Of a DNA stretch of 64,000 bases, positions 12,061 to 23,026 are shown piece after piece. Each line of letters begins with the position of its first letter. The first letter of the stretch is position 1. A program made the translations under genes and the position numbers. Origin of the DNA: Symbiodinium microadriaticum (Eukaryota; Sar; Dinophyceae; Suessiales; Symbiodiniaceae); assembly GCA_001939145.1 (NCBI GenBank), contig LSRX01000822.1:231748-295747 (forward strand). The letters run 5' to 3'. The notes under the pieces are model-generated. The model saw nothing but the letters and a program-made list of their open reading frames with translations, was not told where the DNA came from and made no database searches.

Positions 12061-12515
12061 AAAGGAGATGGACCTGACAGAGACTCCGCTGCCTGGTGAG
12101 GCAGGTCCACCGTCCACTTGGGAGTTTCGGTTTGGGCAAATGTCATGGCGTTTACTGTTTGAAGACGATGCTTGGTGTGCAATTGAGGATCTGCTGCTGC
12201 ATGGCTTCTCGGATGCGTTGCATTGCGCATCCTTGATCCTGGAAGGGCAGCGTTGCAATTGCCAATGGCTGAGCGATCTGCCGAGGCTACTGCCGCGGCA
12301 GGGCATTCTGCACCTTTGCCTGCCGAGCTCTGGCCGTGTCCGGCGAAATCCTGCGATTCGAGGCCTTGCGCCTGGGCATTCCCGACCATGACAGCGCACT
12401 TGGTGGTTTCAGGTGCTTTCGGACGATCTTCCGGAGACGGGCGTCCGCGAATTCGGATTCTTCGTGCTACATCAACTGGTGCTGGTTGCTTTTGCCAGGC
12501 TTCTGGTAGCCCATT
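12061..12515 (+). CDS. Coding-like region, unknown, frame changes
   Basis: All three + frames are locally protein-like. The first runs from an ATG near 12068 (SWRLLFEDDAWCAIEDLLLH). A second reads LQLPMAERSAEATAAAG around 12256-12305. A third reads LAVSGEILRFEALRLGIPD from about 12335, then shifts to VLSDDLPETGVREFGFFVLH and stops at 12516-12518. Shifts fall near possible splice signals (for example TTCAG|GTGC at 12405), so this may be several short exons, or a decayed gene. No family was recognised. Confidence 0.3.
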
Positions 12516-12518
12516 GAC

Positions 12519-13960
12519 AAACAGAAGAGGTCAAGCAGCACGGGAGCTCAGAGCAAGTGTCCAGTGGCACCTCGAGTCTAGAGCCAGAGCGCACCCAGGC
12601 CTAGGCCTCCCAGAGCCTTGCGGCTTTCTCAGGTTGCGGTGCACATGGGTCTGTGGCACCAAGACTCAGGCAGGGCAAGCCGAAGTCGTGTAAACACTTG
12701 TGTTTAGATTCTCATAGTACTCTACACTTAAGCTCCTTCTTCTATCTCAAGTCGGGAATGTTAATGGTATTGACCAGTAGTTCGCCATCGGTTCATACAG
12801 CGCTTTTCCTGGAAAAGGGAGATGCTCTGCTCTTCTGCAGCGGTTCAGGCGTGGAGGGACGGGCGACGCTTCTACGAGCACTAGGTGCTCCGTGACATCT
12901 CATGAAATAAATGGGAAATCCGGCAAGGTGTGAAAGGTTTGGCTTCAGAGAGTGGTGGGGTTCGCAGGAATTCCTTCGTCCTTGCGACAACCAGCACCTC
13001 TGCCACGACGAGTGTGGCTGAGCCTAGTGCCTTCTTGGCGCCACCTGCTTTGGTTAACAGTCCAAGCTCTTTGGTCCAGATTGCAGTTCAGTTAATACTG
13101 TTTCAGTGATTTCAGTGTCGCACAGCAACCGCAGCATCGGAACTGCACGTTATGACGTGTTCATGACTGGTGTTTGCCCTGCTGTCCGAGTTGCATGACC
13201 GGGCGGCGCGGAACGAATGACGTTCTCAACGGTGCGGGAGCTTGTGACATTTGGAGTGTTTTCAAGTTCGTCCACAGCCTGCTGTCCTTTGGTGTGCGCG
13301 AGCGGTGTAAATGAGCTGAGGCATTTACGAGGTGGGCCCATGCTCGGCGGCAATTGCCGGGCAATTTTGATGTTCAGACATGTTCAGACTAAGCTTATAG
13401 GGCCCATTCTGCATTGCAGGTTGTCGAATCGGCACTCCAGAAACCGCTTGGATTCTCGGGGTTGCAGCGTTTTCACGCTCAAGGCGGAGTGCTGAAATCT
13501 GGACTCCGCCGAGGCAAGAGCATGAAAATGTGCAGCCCAGAAGCGAGCGCACGGCAAGCCACACACATCTCCGCAGTATCTCCGCCATTGTGGGCCTCCA
13601 GAGACAGCTCAGAAAGGACAGAGCACATTCACCGGCTCTGGTTGCGCAAACGGACCGCTGCCTGATGCCATCCCCGAGGCACGAAAAGCACGCAGTGAAC
13701 TCCTTTGCAGAACCCATCCATTGCTGACCTGCCGAGCTAAGTCTCGAAATGCAGGTGGACATGTGATTCGGTCACATCAAATCTGGATAATATGCATTCT
13801 GACCGTCGTTTGCCTCTTTGTTGGACGCAGGGGCCGCACTCCCGATCCAGGTTTGTGCTGGCCGCCACGAGCTTGGACACTGTCTAGCAGAGTCTAGCAG
13901 GCTTCGATGAAACAGAAGCCACAGTGCACAGACAGCCAGACGTAGCCAGACTATGAGGAG
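12519..13960. other. No gene established
   Basis: One + frame at 13414-13665 is moderately coding-like (ESALQKPLGFSGLQRFHAQ), and the reverse frame over it is its likely shadow. No splice chain or domain was found. Confidence 0.4.
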
Positions 13961-14072
13961 AACACGCACGCACACGCACGCACATACAGACACACACACA
14001 CACACACACAGAGAGAGAGACACACACACACACACACACATGCCAGCACACGCCACGCCACGCACGCACGCA
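13961..14072. repeat. CA/CACG and GA microsatellite
   Basis: A compound tract: CACG-type units, then (CA)n, a short (GA)n, (CA)n again, then CACGCC/CACG units. Overlapping reverse frames rich in Cys and Val are translations of this tract. Confidence 0.9.
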
Positions 14073-14179
14073 TCTGGACGAACGGTTTTGTTTGGGGCCC
14101 TTGGTAGGGTTGGCCTAGGCCCCTAGTCTGCTGGTCCGCTGGTCCCCTGGTCCTGCGACTCCCCAACCCCCTCTGGGAG

Positions 14180-14405
14180 GGGGTGTGCTTAAGAGATATT
14201 ATGATGAGGGGCTTGTTTAAGATATGTGATGAACCTCGGTCGCCAAATTGGGGGGTGTGTTTACGATATACGATGAACCGAAATCGTCACATGATGGGGC
14301 GTGTTTAAGATATCTTTGGATGAACCACAATCGCCACATGCAAGGGCGTGTTAAGAAGTATGATGGGAATCGACAAATGATTTTGGCGTGTTTACGATAA
14401 ATTCG
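14180..14405. repeat. ~44 bp minisatellite, family 1, block 1
   Basis: About five diverged units of the type GTGTTTAAGATATATGATG, then AACCGGAATCGCCACATG, then a G-rich spacer. Unit length is about 41-47 bp. Confidence 0.8.
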
Positions 14406-14894
14406 GAACAACAACAACAACAGCAGCAGCAGCACAATCTATCTGGAGTGTCTGTCAAGTAAACGTGGGGGTGGGGGTGTGTATGTGTGCACGGAATGCA
14501 AAGTCATGTCTGCCCTCTCTCGTTTCAAAGTTTTCGCACGAACCATGCTGGTTCGCACATGAGAAAACCTCCCCAAGCATGCATCAAGACACCATCGACA
14601 ATCCTTCACAGATAACCAGCTCCCTGTCAGTGTTTTGTGCTGCTTCGCCCAGCTTGTTTAAGCCCTGCAAGTTCGCTTCAACATGACTTCCTGCTAGCAG
14701 AAACAGCACGCACATGGATCCTTTCAGAACTCCTGTATCACAATGTCGTCGCAAATGGGGGGTTTGAGTGGGGGGCCTTTGCCCGCTCCCCAACCCCCCC
14801 CGCCCCCGCCCCGCTGTCCTGCCGCGGCAGGTGGTCTGTGAAAAGTTGGGAGCGGGTTTAGCAGTTTAGCGAAAGTGCAGAATCGGAATTGGCA
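14406..14894. other. Spacer between two minisatellite blocks
   Basis: Contains (AAC)n/(AGC)n runs at 14408-14433, a G/T-rich stretch and a C-rich tract with CCCGCC words near 14790-14830. No gene is supported. Confidence 0.5.
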
Positions 14895-15240
14895 AATGAG
14901 GCGGCGCGTTCAAGATGTGATGAGGGGCCTGTTTTTTTTAGATATATGACGAAGCGTTCGCGCCCAAGGAGGGGGGGGGCGTGTTTTAAGATATATCATG
15001 AACCGGAATCGCCACATGAAAGGGCTGGTTTAAGATGTATGATGAACCTGGATCACCAAATGAGGGGGCGTGTTTCAGAAATATGATGAGACGGACTCGC
15101 CACATCATGATGGGCGTTTTAAGACATGTAACATGATGAACCGGAATCACTACATAAAGGGGCGTGCTTACGATGTATGGTGAACCGCGATCGAGAATTG
15201 ATTTCGCGTGTTTAAGAAATATGACGAACCGGAATCGCCC
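14895..15240. repeat. ~44 bp minisatellite, family 1, block 2
   Basis: The same family as 14180-14405, about seven further diverged units with core words GTGTTTAAGATAT and ATGAACCGGAATCGCC. Confidence 0.85.
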
Positions 15241-15830
15241 CTGCAAGTTGTAATCTTTGCAAATTGTAATTCCCCAGAGCAAGACCCTGCAAACTGGAAC
15301 TCCTCAATAGCTTGGCACAAGACAAGGCCTCGAAACTGTAATCCATCAATAGCTTGGGGGCAAAGCCTTGCAATTTATAATTCCACAATAAGTTGACGCG
15401 AAGCAAAACCCTGCAAGTTGTAATTCCCCAATAGCTTGACACAAGACAGGAGCCGCACTCCCCCAATAGCTTGGTGCAAAACAAAACCTTGCAAATTGTA
15501 ATTCCCCACCAGCTTGACACAAGACAGATCAAGACAGGAGCCTTGAGATGGTAATCCCCCAATAGCTTGGGGCAAAACAACACCCTGCAAGTTGGAACTC
15601 CCCTAATGGCTTCACACAACGCAAACCCTGCAAATTGTAATTCACCAATAGCTTGACGCAAAGCAAGACCCTGCAAATTGTAATTTCCTCAATAGCTTGA
15701 CGAAAAGCCGAGGGACACAAGACAGGAGCCTCGAAATTGCCATCCCCCAATAGCTTGCGCCAAAACGCCACCTGGCTAATTGCAATTCCCCGATAGCTTG
15801 ATGCAAAACAGTAGCAGGTGCTGCAATTTA
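15240..15830. repeat. Minisatellite, family 2
   Basis: More than ten diverged units with core CCCTGCAAATTGTAATTCCC and CAATAGCTTGACGCAAAACA, usually 40-60 bp apart, starting directly where family 1 ends. The reverse-strand frames (up to 154 codons, with repeated GNYNLQG-like peptides) are translations of this array. Confidence 0.9.
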
Positions 15831-15940
15831 CAGTATTTCAATTCAAAAAGAGAGCTAACATTAGGCCGAACACAGCAGGGAAAGAGCAAGTGTTCGTAAT
15901 CCATGAAAGGAACAGTCACTGCGGTCCTCAGGTCGTGCAG

Positions 15941-17752
15941 CCCCGGACGAGGCGAGGGCCGAAGCCTCTTGGAAGGCAGAGTTGGATGCTGCAATGCACC
16001 GCACTGCGCCCCAAACGATGACGAAAGTGGCAGCATTGTACGAGCGCAGAACAGACGCTGTCGGAATATCATCACGCCTATTCCTCGAATCTGGGAAGCG
16101 GACTGCTCGGGGTTCGTGTGCGAAGGGCAGAGGCTTTTGCAAGTTTGGCATTCGAGGCTCCATTCGGCGAGGACCCTCCAGCGCCAGCAGCTCTCGTCCG
16201 CCCCGTGGTGAGCCAACCAGCGCACGCCAGAAGGCGGCAAAGGGCAAGCAAGGTGAGTGATCGGCGGTCCACACACTGATGCGCGCTGCTGCGCTGAAGG
16301 AGACGCTATTCGGCTGCAATGTTCTCTCGCCCGCAAGGCAGATGTCGGCGCAGTGCCGTCGCACCGCGAGCTGGTAGGACATGCAGGACTTCCATCGCAT
16401 GTTCTTGCCACACACACACACACACTCACACGCGCACTCACAGAGCGAGCTTGGACACAGAAGCGTCGAAGGTTCACCTGCAACGACACGACACATGTGG
16501 AGGTTCACTGGAGGTTCTGAAGTATCTTCAGAAAGTGCATGAAAATTAAGTATGCTTTGGGCCCCATTTGCCGGAGGACCGTCAATGGCTTTCCACAGTG
16601 GCGACGCCCTGCCCGATCTTGGCGGCATCAAGCAGGCTGGGCTGTGAGATGGGAAGAATTCGCGGTTTGGCGTTTCAGGTTTAGCGGCTTTTAGTCTAAC
16701 AGCGTAGCACGACAATGGACAGAGATGGACTGCTGTATGGGGGGAATGCTCACTTCCGGGAAGTTGGAGTCTAGGACTTTGGATCCTGAGCACTCCAGAG
16801 GGTGGGACGAGACATGACGAGACCGATGCTGTGTTCTCGCACCGTGCACAGCATCAGGAGTTGGCAATGATTCGCCGACAGCTGTCTTCCATCTTGGACG
16901 TCCAGCATGAACTGCAGTCAGTACTACATCAGGTTGGGAGCAACTTGGTACGATGGCTCTATCCAAGCCAAGAATCTCAGCATTCTCAGTAAGCATTTGC
17001 ACGATGGCTGAGGCGACGTCTCCAACTTCCTAGTCAGCCATCATGGTCATAGTCGCGACGGAAAGGCAAAAGCCGTCCGGCCCAAAGGAGGCCTCCGGCA
17101 TGGTCCGACAATGACTCACGGCGTGAGCAGTGCTGTCGAGCAAGAAGGCCGGCCCGACAAGCTGTTATGCTAAGTTATGCAGCTTCTTTCGAGGGCCAAC
17201 CACCCACGAGCAGAACTCAGAGAGCCTAATTAGGAGCAATGGAGAGCCTGTGCTTGTTGCGTCTTCGTCTCGAGGCCGAGGGGGTTCGGAGAGCAGCGTT
17301 TTGCAATGTTTTGGGAAGCCATGGACAACGTTTTTTTCCAGTGTCCCTACGACTTGCTTAGCCAGGCTTCCAGCAGCCCCCAGGTCGGCAGAGACTGAGA
17401 AGGTCCCACACAGATCGCGGCCACGCAGATGAGCCATCACTGGCAGACACCGCAGAGAGCTAGCAGTTTTTAAGAGGCTTCCCACCCGCTACTACGGTGC
17501 CAGCAGACGTCAGGACAGCTGCACGCAAGAGGCCCCAGGAGGAGCTGGACTTCTCGTCCTCGCAGCTCAGAGCTGCGACGCGATTTCCAAACATATTGCG
17601 CAGTTCTTTTGCCGCCTCTGAGAAGAAGGTTGCCGCTATGGGCCCATACCAGTCAGAGACACCTCAGCCACCCAGCGTACGGCTGTACAAGGCCGTGTCG
17701 CCGGACCGGCTGCCGGCCTCAGCCAAGGACCTCACGGTTGGGTTTCCGCCGA
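15941..17752 (+). CDS. Multi-exon unknown protein, four candidate exons
   Basis: Four + strand exons have good borders and C/G-ending codons. Exon 15941-16252 starts after TGCAG, reads DEARAEASWKAELDAAMHR and later a basic Ser/Arg-rich part, and ends at AAGCAAG|gtgagt. Exon 16799-16988 reads HRAQHQELAMIRRQLSSILD then HELQSVLHQVGSNLVRWLYP, looks like a helical coiled segment, and ends at CA|gtaagc. Exon about 17290-17383 reads RFAMFWEAMDNVFFQCPYDL and ends before GTCGGC. Exon about 17510-17752 reads RPQEELDFSSSQLRAATRF and SVRLYKAVSPDRLPASAKDL and ends at gtaagt. No family was recognised. The first three may be one gene; this is inferred from order and strand only. The 310-codon reverse frame at 15861-16793 is treated as a shadow. 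Confidence 0.45.
16410..16440. repeat. CA microsatellite
   Basis: A short (CA)n run, interrupted near its end, lying in an intron of the unknown multi-exon gene. Confidence 0.85.
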
Positions 17753-17845
17753 GTAAGTGCTCATGATTCAAGATGATCCCAGTGCTCTATACCTGCAGTG
17801 ATTCAGTTGCAGCCGACCAACATTTACAGAGATACGCGGGACTAG

Positions 17846-18175
17846 AAGACGGTGGAAGGCAGCGTGCTGACGCCCACCGTTGAGCGACTTATTCAGGGGT
17901 TTCAATTCTATATGGAAGAGTACCACGCCAAGAAAACACCCAGAAGTTACACGTGTGGCTCAAGGCAAGCGCTGTGGTTCCAGAGCCGCAAACTAGCTCA
18001 CAGCCAGCATGTGAACTTGAGAGTGAGCAGAACGTCCTGCCGACATGCGTACCACAACCGCGAGACCCTACTGAGCAACGCTGGCAAGCCGATCGACAAG
18101 CCGATCAAGAAACCTGCAGCCGCGAAAGCTGCCGTCACAGCTGTCCTGAAGAACCCGAGCCAGTGCCCTGCATGA
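17846..18175 (+). CDS. Candidate exon, basic unknown protein
   Basis: The frame follows an AAG acceptor-like site and stays open to a TGA at 18173-18175. It begins SVLTPTVERLIQGFQFYMEE and ends with a basic Lys/Pro/Ala segment (KPIDKPIKKPAAAKAAV) whose codons end mostly in C/G. A competing frame over 17950-18210 also looks protein-like. No family was recognised; it may be a further exon of the preceding unknown gene. Confidence 0.3.
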   Translation, partial: KTVEGSVLTPTVERLIQGFQFYMEEYHAKKTPRSYTCGSRQALWFQSRKLAHSQHVNLRVSRTSCRHAYHNRETLLSNAGKPIDKPIKKPAAAKAAVTAVLKNPSQCPA

Positions 18176-18430
18176 ACCTCCTGGCACAGCTCCCGACAAC
18201 CTTTGCTAGCAAAACCTAGGCCAACAGTCTTTGTTTCGAAGTTTATCCAAGCGATCGGGAGATCCCCTAGGGCTGTTCGCAAGAAGCCTCCTGGCGCAGC
18301 TCCCGACAAACCTCCTCGCACAGCTCCCAACAAGCCCTGTCGCAACTCTCGACAAGCCTCCAAGCCTCTTGGCACAACTCCAAACAAGCCATGGCATAGC
18401 TCCCAACGACCCTCCTGGCGCAGCCTGTGC
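18176..18430. repeat. 24 bp degenerate minisatellite
   Basis: Units of the type AAGCCTCCTGGCGCAGCTCC plus CAAC/CGAC, about eight to ten copies with small length changes. In one frame it reads as repeated KPPGAAPN-like peptides, so it could be part of a proline-rich coding exon, but length changes that break the frame argue against that. Confidence 0.7.
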
Positions 18431-19001
18431 CCGGGTGCAGGGACGAGTTCCTCCACAGGTATCCATTAGGGCATCAGTACCACGGGTGCCTATTATCTTC
18501 GACCACTTCCACAACCGCTACTCCCCTCCTCCCACTACAACCTCTCACCGAACACAGTCTTCATGTTGAATCTCTTCGCTGACCCCACGAAGCTCCAAAT
18601 CAAGTCCCGGCCCAACCAGCCAGAGAGATCGCATTTACTGTACCATCGCCCTCGGGGAGACAGGCGGATGTGGTTAACCCTGCCTCACTTGGCATGCCGA
18701 CTCAACGAGATCATTTCCTCTTTCCTCAACGAGATGCCTGTAGAGCCCCTCGCTTCAAGCACCATAGCTGTCGAGGAAACTCGCGGACTAGTGCAAGTAC
18801 TCCAGCAAGCAGCAGTGCCTGCAGAAGTATTCCTTCCGAAAACGTTGCATGAGGAACAAGACACAGTTGTTCAGTTTTTCCAGCACGTCATCACCAGGCA
18901 TCCGGCATCATCCGGCCAGTGACTTAGTGTTGGAGATGTTCATCCACCAGCACATGCGCCACTACCAGCCCGACAAGTGCTTGCCCAATTCAACAATTCA
19001 G

Positions 19002-19257
19002 GCAAAGCGGATTTCTCTTGGAGCAGCTGGAGCGCCGAAGCAGAGTTACAGTGGCACAGCTGCAGCACGGCATGGACTACATCGGCAGGAAGCACCCTGG
19101 ACAAGTCTTCGAACCTCGACCTCTGAAGCGCCAGCAAGTCCTTGACTGTCACGTCTCCTTTAAGGAGCACAGCCTGAATCAGAGCTTTCTGCGATCCCCA
19201 GCTGTTGAGAAGTGCTATTACGCCCTCGGCTGCTCTCGGGACGCCTGTTCTGCATGA
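19002..19257 (+). CDS. Candidate terminal exon, unknown protein
   Basis: The exon starts after ATTCAG with G (AG|G) and is open for 84 codons to a TGA at 19255-19257, with strongly C/G-ending codons in the first half. It contains FLLEQLERRSRVTVAQLQHG then YIGRKHPGQVFEPRPLK and a Cys-containing tail. No family was recognised. The reverse frame over the same bases (18940-19305) is also smooth and hydrophobic, so strand choice rests on codon bias and the splice site. Confidence 0.4.
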
Positions 19258-19363
19258 CGTTTGAGTGCGCCTCGCCTGTGGCACCGCTTCCTTGTATCCG
19301 AGCAATCACGCAACCTCTGATTTGGCCTAAACCCAAACCGCTTCTGCGCGAGTGTGTGGATCG

Positions 19364-19388
19364 AAACCCTAAACCCCTAAACCCTAAG
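19364..19388. repeat. Interstitial telomere-type repeat (CCCTAAA)
   Basis: About three and a half units of CCCTAAA with one extra C. TTTAGGG is the telomere repeat reported for several dinoflagellates, so this is a short interstitial copy about 110 bp after the candidate terminal exon. Confidence 0.7.
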
Positions 19389-20981
19389 TTTGAGATGTAT
19401 AGAAATAGGTATCTGGGTCCTACATCATTCTCTCAGAAAGCCACCTGACTTGCTCAGACTTCCGTTGTCTTTGCTTGCGTCGACACTGCTCCCAGGATCG
19501 TCTCTCGTGCACGAGTTTGGAGCGCGGCTTGTGCTTCCGTATGCTTCCGTGAAGTCGCTCAAACACTTCCAAGAATGCCCTGACAAGACAAGCAAAGCTT
19601 ACAATCTGTAGAGAGGGTTACGGCTTCATTAGAGAGAATTCTCAGTCCGGCGAAGCATAGGGGCATATAGGGTTTCCAGGCATGGCACTCATGTGGCTGC
19701 CCTGCATTCATAAAGGAGTCTCAGTTGTGGTCGTTTCCTTTGAGTCACATTACCAAATAAATTCGAGATTTCTGGGGTCAAGACGGGCGGAAAGGCCGCC
19801 CCAGGATGTTTGTGTTTCACTGTTCTAGCCTCATGCATGCGCAAGGCCACACAAGCCCGAGATCCCAAGCCACCGACTGCCGAGTTGGCAACATGCAGGT
19901 TCCCTATCAAGTAGTGCGAGTGGCCATGATAAGAACCTAAGACTCCAGACCTGCTGACCTAGCCAACACTCATTTATTAAGAGCCATCCTTACCCGTTTT
20001 GCACACTGCTGGTACCCGTTCCACCCAACCCTCATCCAACTCATTCGCAGGCGTCGAGGACGAGGTAGATGATCGAGAGTCCGTCGAGGATGCAGAGGAG
20101 AACACGAAGCCCAGTTTTGGGTTGTTCTCCTTGAAACAAGCCTCGTGCTCACGACTATGCCTTGCTTTCCTCAAGCACTGTTTGCACCATTGGAGGCGAA
20201 GTCTGGCAAAGAACCGAGCCCAGATTTGACAATTTCTGTACTCAGGTGCACGACAGAATGAACGTCAGACAATCCATCCTGGTGAACCTCATCCGAATTA
20301 AGATGCTTTGGCCGTTGTTGCACCCACTTGGCTACCCCAGAGATCCCCAGAGCTGTAGTCTCTCCCCAGGAAGGATGGTGAGGAGGCTGTGACGTGGCAA
20401 CTTGGCGGCAGTACGGCCTTCTGCAACCGGAAACAATCTCCTTGAATGTTTCCTTGAAGCTTGCCCCTGAGCAGAAGTCCGGCACAGAGGCCACTCCTGT
20501 AAGCCTCGACCCCGGAGCCTGGTTTCCCACAAGACACGATCTCCGCACACGGAGAAGCGCGCACCACAGACCACAGGGCCGAGCGCCCAGGAGCCCCCGC
20601 GTGTGTGGCGATTTGTGTTAGAATGCCGGGCAGCGTGCAGGTCGTGATTCCGCGCTGTCGAGACTATTCTAGACTTATTGAGCCACCTTGCTTTGGCTAG
20701 TCGTCCAAGCTAGCCCCCTCCCAAAGTTCGTGCATCCTCCTCAACTTACTGCCCACGCCCTGGTGGCTGGGGCGCGACATGGCATCAGTTCAGTACAACA
20801 TAACGCAAACGGCAGCCGTGCATCAGCAAGAGAGTCCGCCTAAGCGAGAGCGAGGCCTTCGCCGGTTCCTTCGGCGTGAGGAAACAGAGAATCTCATGGG
20901 CCGTCGCACTGCCACTGCCAGGTCTCCTGAAGATGAGATGAGACACGCCACAAAGCTGAAATCTTTCGCCGGGATTTAGCA
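19389..20981. other. No gene established
   Basis: An acidic + frame at 20050-20110 (EDEVDDRESVEDAEEN) follows a TTCGCAG acceptor-like site but has no partner exon. Other frames are unconvincing. Confidence 0.4.
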
Positions 20982-21033
20982 GTGGGGTGTTCACTGTGGC
21001 CACAGGCAGTAGCAGGCAATAGCACTTGCTCAA

Positions 21034-21260
21034 CCAAGAATCTGAAGATCATGTTCGAGAAAGCCGAGATGGTCATGCAGCAGGAGTGTGGTGCTGAGAA
21101 TCCTTCGCATTGGTTCTGCGTGGTGACCGTGGAAGCCGTTGCTCTATGCCCGACAAGGGTCAAGCGATGGAAAGCCATCAGCTGACTGCGAACACGAGCA
21201 AGCGCAGACTGAGGCTCAAGCTCAAGATGGCCAAAAGAGACCGTGCCCTGGCAGAGCTTT
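21034..21260 (+). CDS. Candidate exons, unknown protein
   Basis: After CAACCAAG the + frame reads NLKIMFEKAEMVMQQECGAE with mostly C/G third positions. A second + frame from about 21135 reads ESHQLTANTSKRRLRLKLKM then AKRDRALAEL. The two are in different phases, so an intron between them is needed (a possible GTGACC donor lies near 21120). No family was recognised. Confidence 0.25.
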
Positions 21261-21619
21261 CATGTAGACTCCTTGCACAAGGGAATGTTTGCACAAGTGC
21301 AAACCATCGCTTGCTGCTCGGAGGATTTCGATATTGGTATGATCAGATGTGGCAGATTTGGTGTCTTGGCAGTTAATGTTCGAACTGCCAAACGTTTGGA
21401 AGGAGGGCGTTGGATCCGAAAATTGGATCGACTCAGGAAATCGAATGAACGCTTCTCTATGGCGTTGGACGTGTGTCTTGGCGGGTCGTTGGTGGTCGAC
21501 GGGGACTCTTTCTTCACAGGCAGAGCGCAAGCAATCTCCGACGTTGCGTGCTGGGATCGCGGCAACAGCGGAATAAGTGTTCAGGCAGGAAGCGTGGGCG
21601 GGATATGGAGGGAGGCGTA

Positions 21620-23000
21620 ATCACTCAGCAAATGACTTCTCGGCATTCGGAGGAGCAGTCATGACTCATGACGCCTGCAAGGGGACAACTGTGGAGGAGA
21701 GCCGTGTGTCACGCTCTACGTTGCAGCAGGTCAACATGTCTGAACGGGATAAGTTCGATATGCCGTGTGGAGTGCTTTGGCGAGACACGAGCAAGACAAA
21801 AGCTATCAAAAGCTGTAATGTGGGTGGGCCGGTATTTCTCGTTTCTCTTTGGCTGGTCTCCTTGCGACCAAGTCTTGACCTAGACCGCTGGAACTTGAGT
21901 GCATACGGCCCAACCACAATACCCGAAAAGGATGCCCCATTTCGATTTTCGACCTCAGGATCCATTCATAGCCTTTCCGTAAAGAGGTCTTGAGTGGTCA
22001 AAGACTAACTAATGAGCGTCCTCGCATCGAACGAATCGAAGCATCATCGGTGGACCAACAACACCTCTGTAAGCCTTGGGCAGCAACATCAAGGACAGAC
22101 AGATGCAGTACCGGAGACCAAGGTTCGTGAGCATCACCATTTGCCTCAATGCTGCTTGAACGCATTAAAAGTCTGTAGAACCACTTGTGGTTGTGTTCTG
22201 GATGTCCAAGAGTGCAATGGCTAGGAGCTGCCCCAAAAATCCATCGGGCCATTGCAAAGCAAAAGATGTACGCAAGAGTGTAATGCCGATGATTGCATTT
22301 GAAATGACCCTTTGCGCAGGCGGCATTCCTTGGCGTGAGCATGGACTGGTCTGATGGAACATTACCATGGATCGTTGCCAACCTGGCACTCTGCCTGCAT
22401 GGGGACTTGGTCGATGGTTGGTTTGGGAGAAGGCCGCCACCGACGTCCACCCACACGAGCAAGTCACGAAAGCTAGCTTTGTGGAATTTGCCGGAGTTGT
22501 CGTTTACCATTGACTTGTAGTAGAGAACTAAGTCAGAGGGGGTTCGGGCGCGCCATCACGCAAGGGCCCCCCCACCTCAAGGTCCATCATGGTCCATCTG
22601 TTGAAGCAACATTTAAGCTTGCGTTTTGTGCTTGCGTGGCCGAGTGCGTCTACGTCTACATAGCAGGTTTCATGTCTGACCCCTCAGTAATCAGAATTAG
22701 CTAAGCGGCCACCAGGACAGATCGAAGCTGCTCGTAGATGGTCGAGTTATTGCTTACGCACGGACACTCTGACGCGCAGTGAGGACGGTCAAGGCACCAC
22801 TATAACGACAAGGGTGTATCTTTATGTTGGCCGGTGTAAAGCAGAATAGTGTTATAATCTTGCAGGCTTAAGCTTCATGGCACAACATTCGTGCTTGCAT
22901 CCACGCTGCCAGAGCTCTGTCGACTCTGGTTCCGTCTTTTGCCCTAACTTCGTGGCCTCAAGTGTTGAAACACCACGTGCTTAGGATATCTCCGTGGCCC
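21620..23000. other. No gene established; probable 5' part of the channel gene
   Basis: Long reverse frames (170 codons at 21998-22510) lack domain signals. The missing S1 helix and N-terminus of the channel gene should lie here or further upstream; I could not identify them. Confidence 0.4.
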
Positions 23001-23026
23001 TGCTCGGACATGTTCACGGAACTGAG

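Noticed and set aside
14180..15830. CRISPR-like array
   Set aside because: Units are diverged and contiguous, without constant repeats and unique equal-length spacers; the genome is eukaryotic.
15861..16793. 310-codon reverse frame
   Set aside because: It overlaps a + exon with a clean gtgagt donor and C/G-ending codons, includes a CA microsatellite translation, and has no domain.
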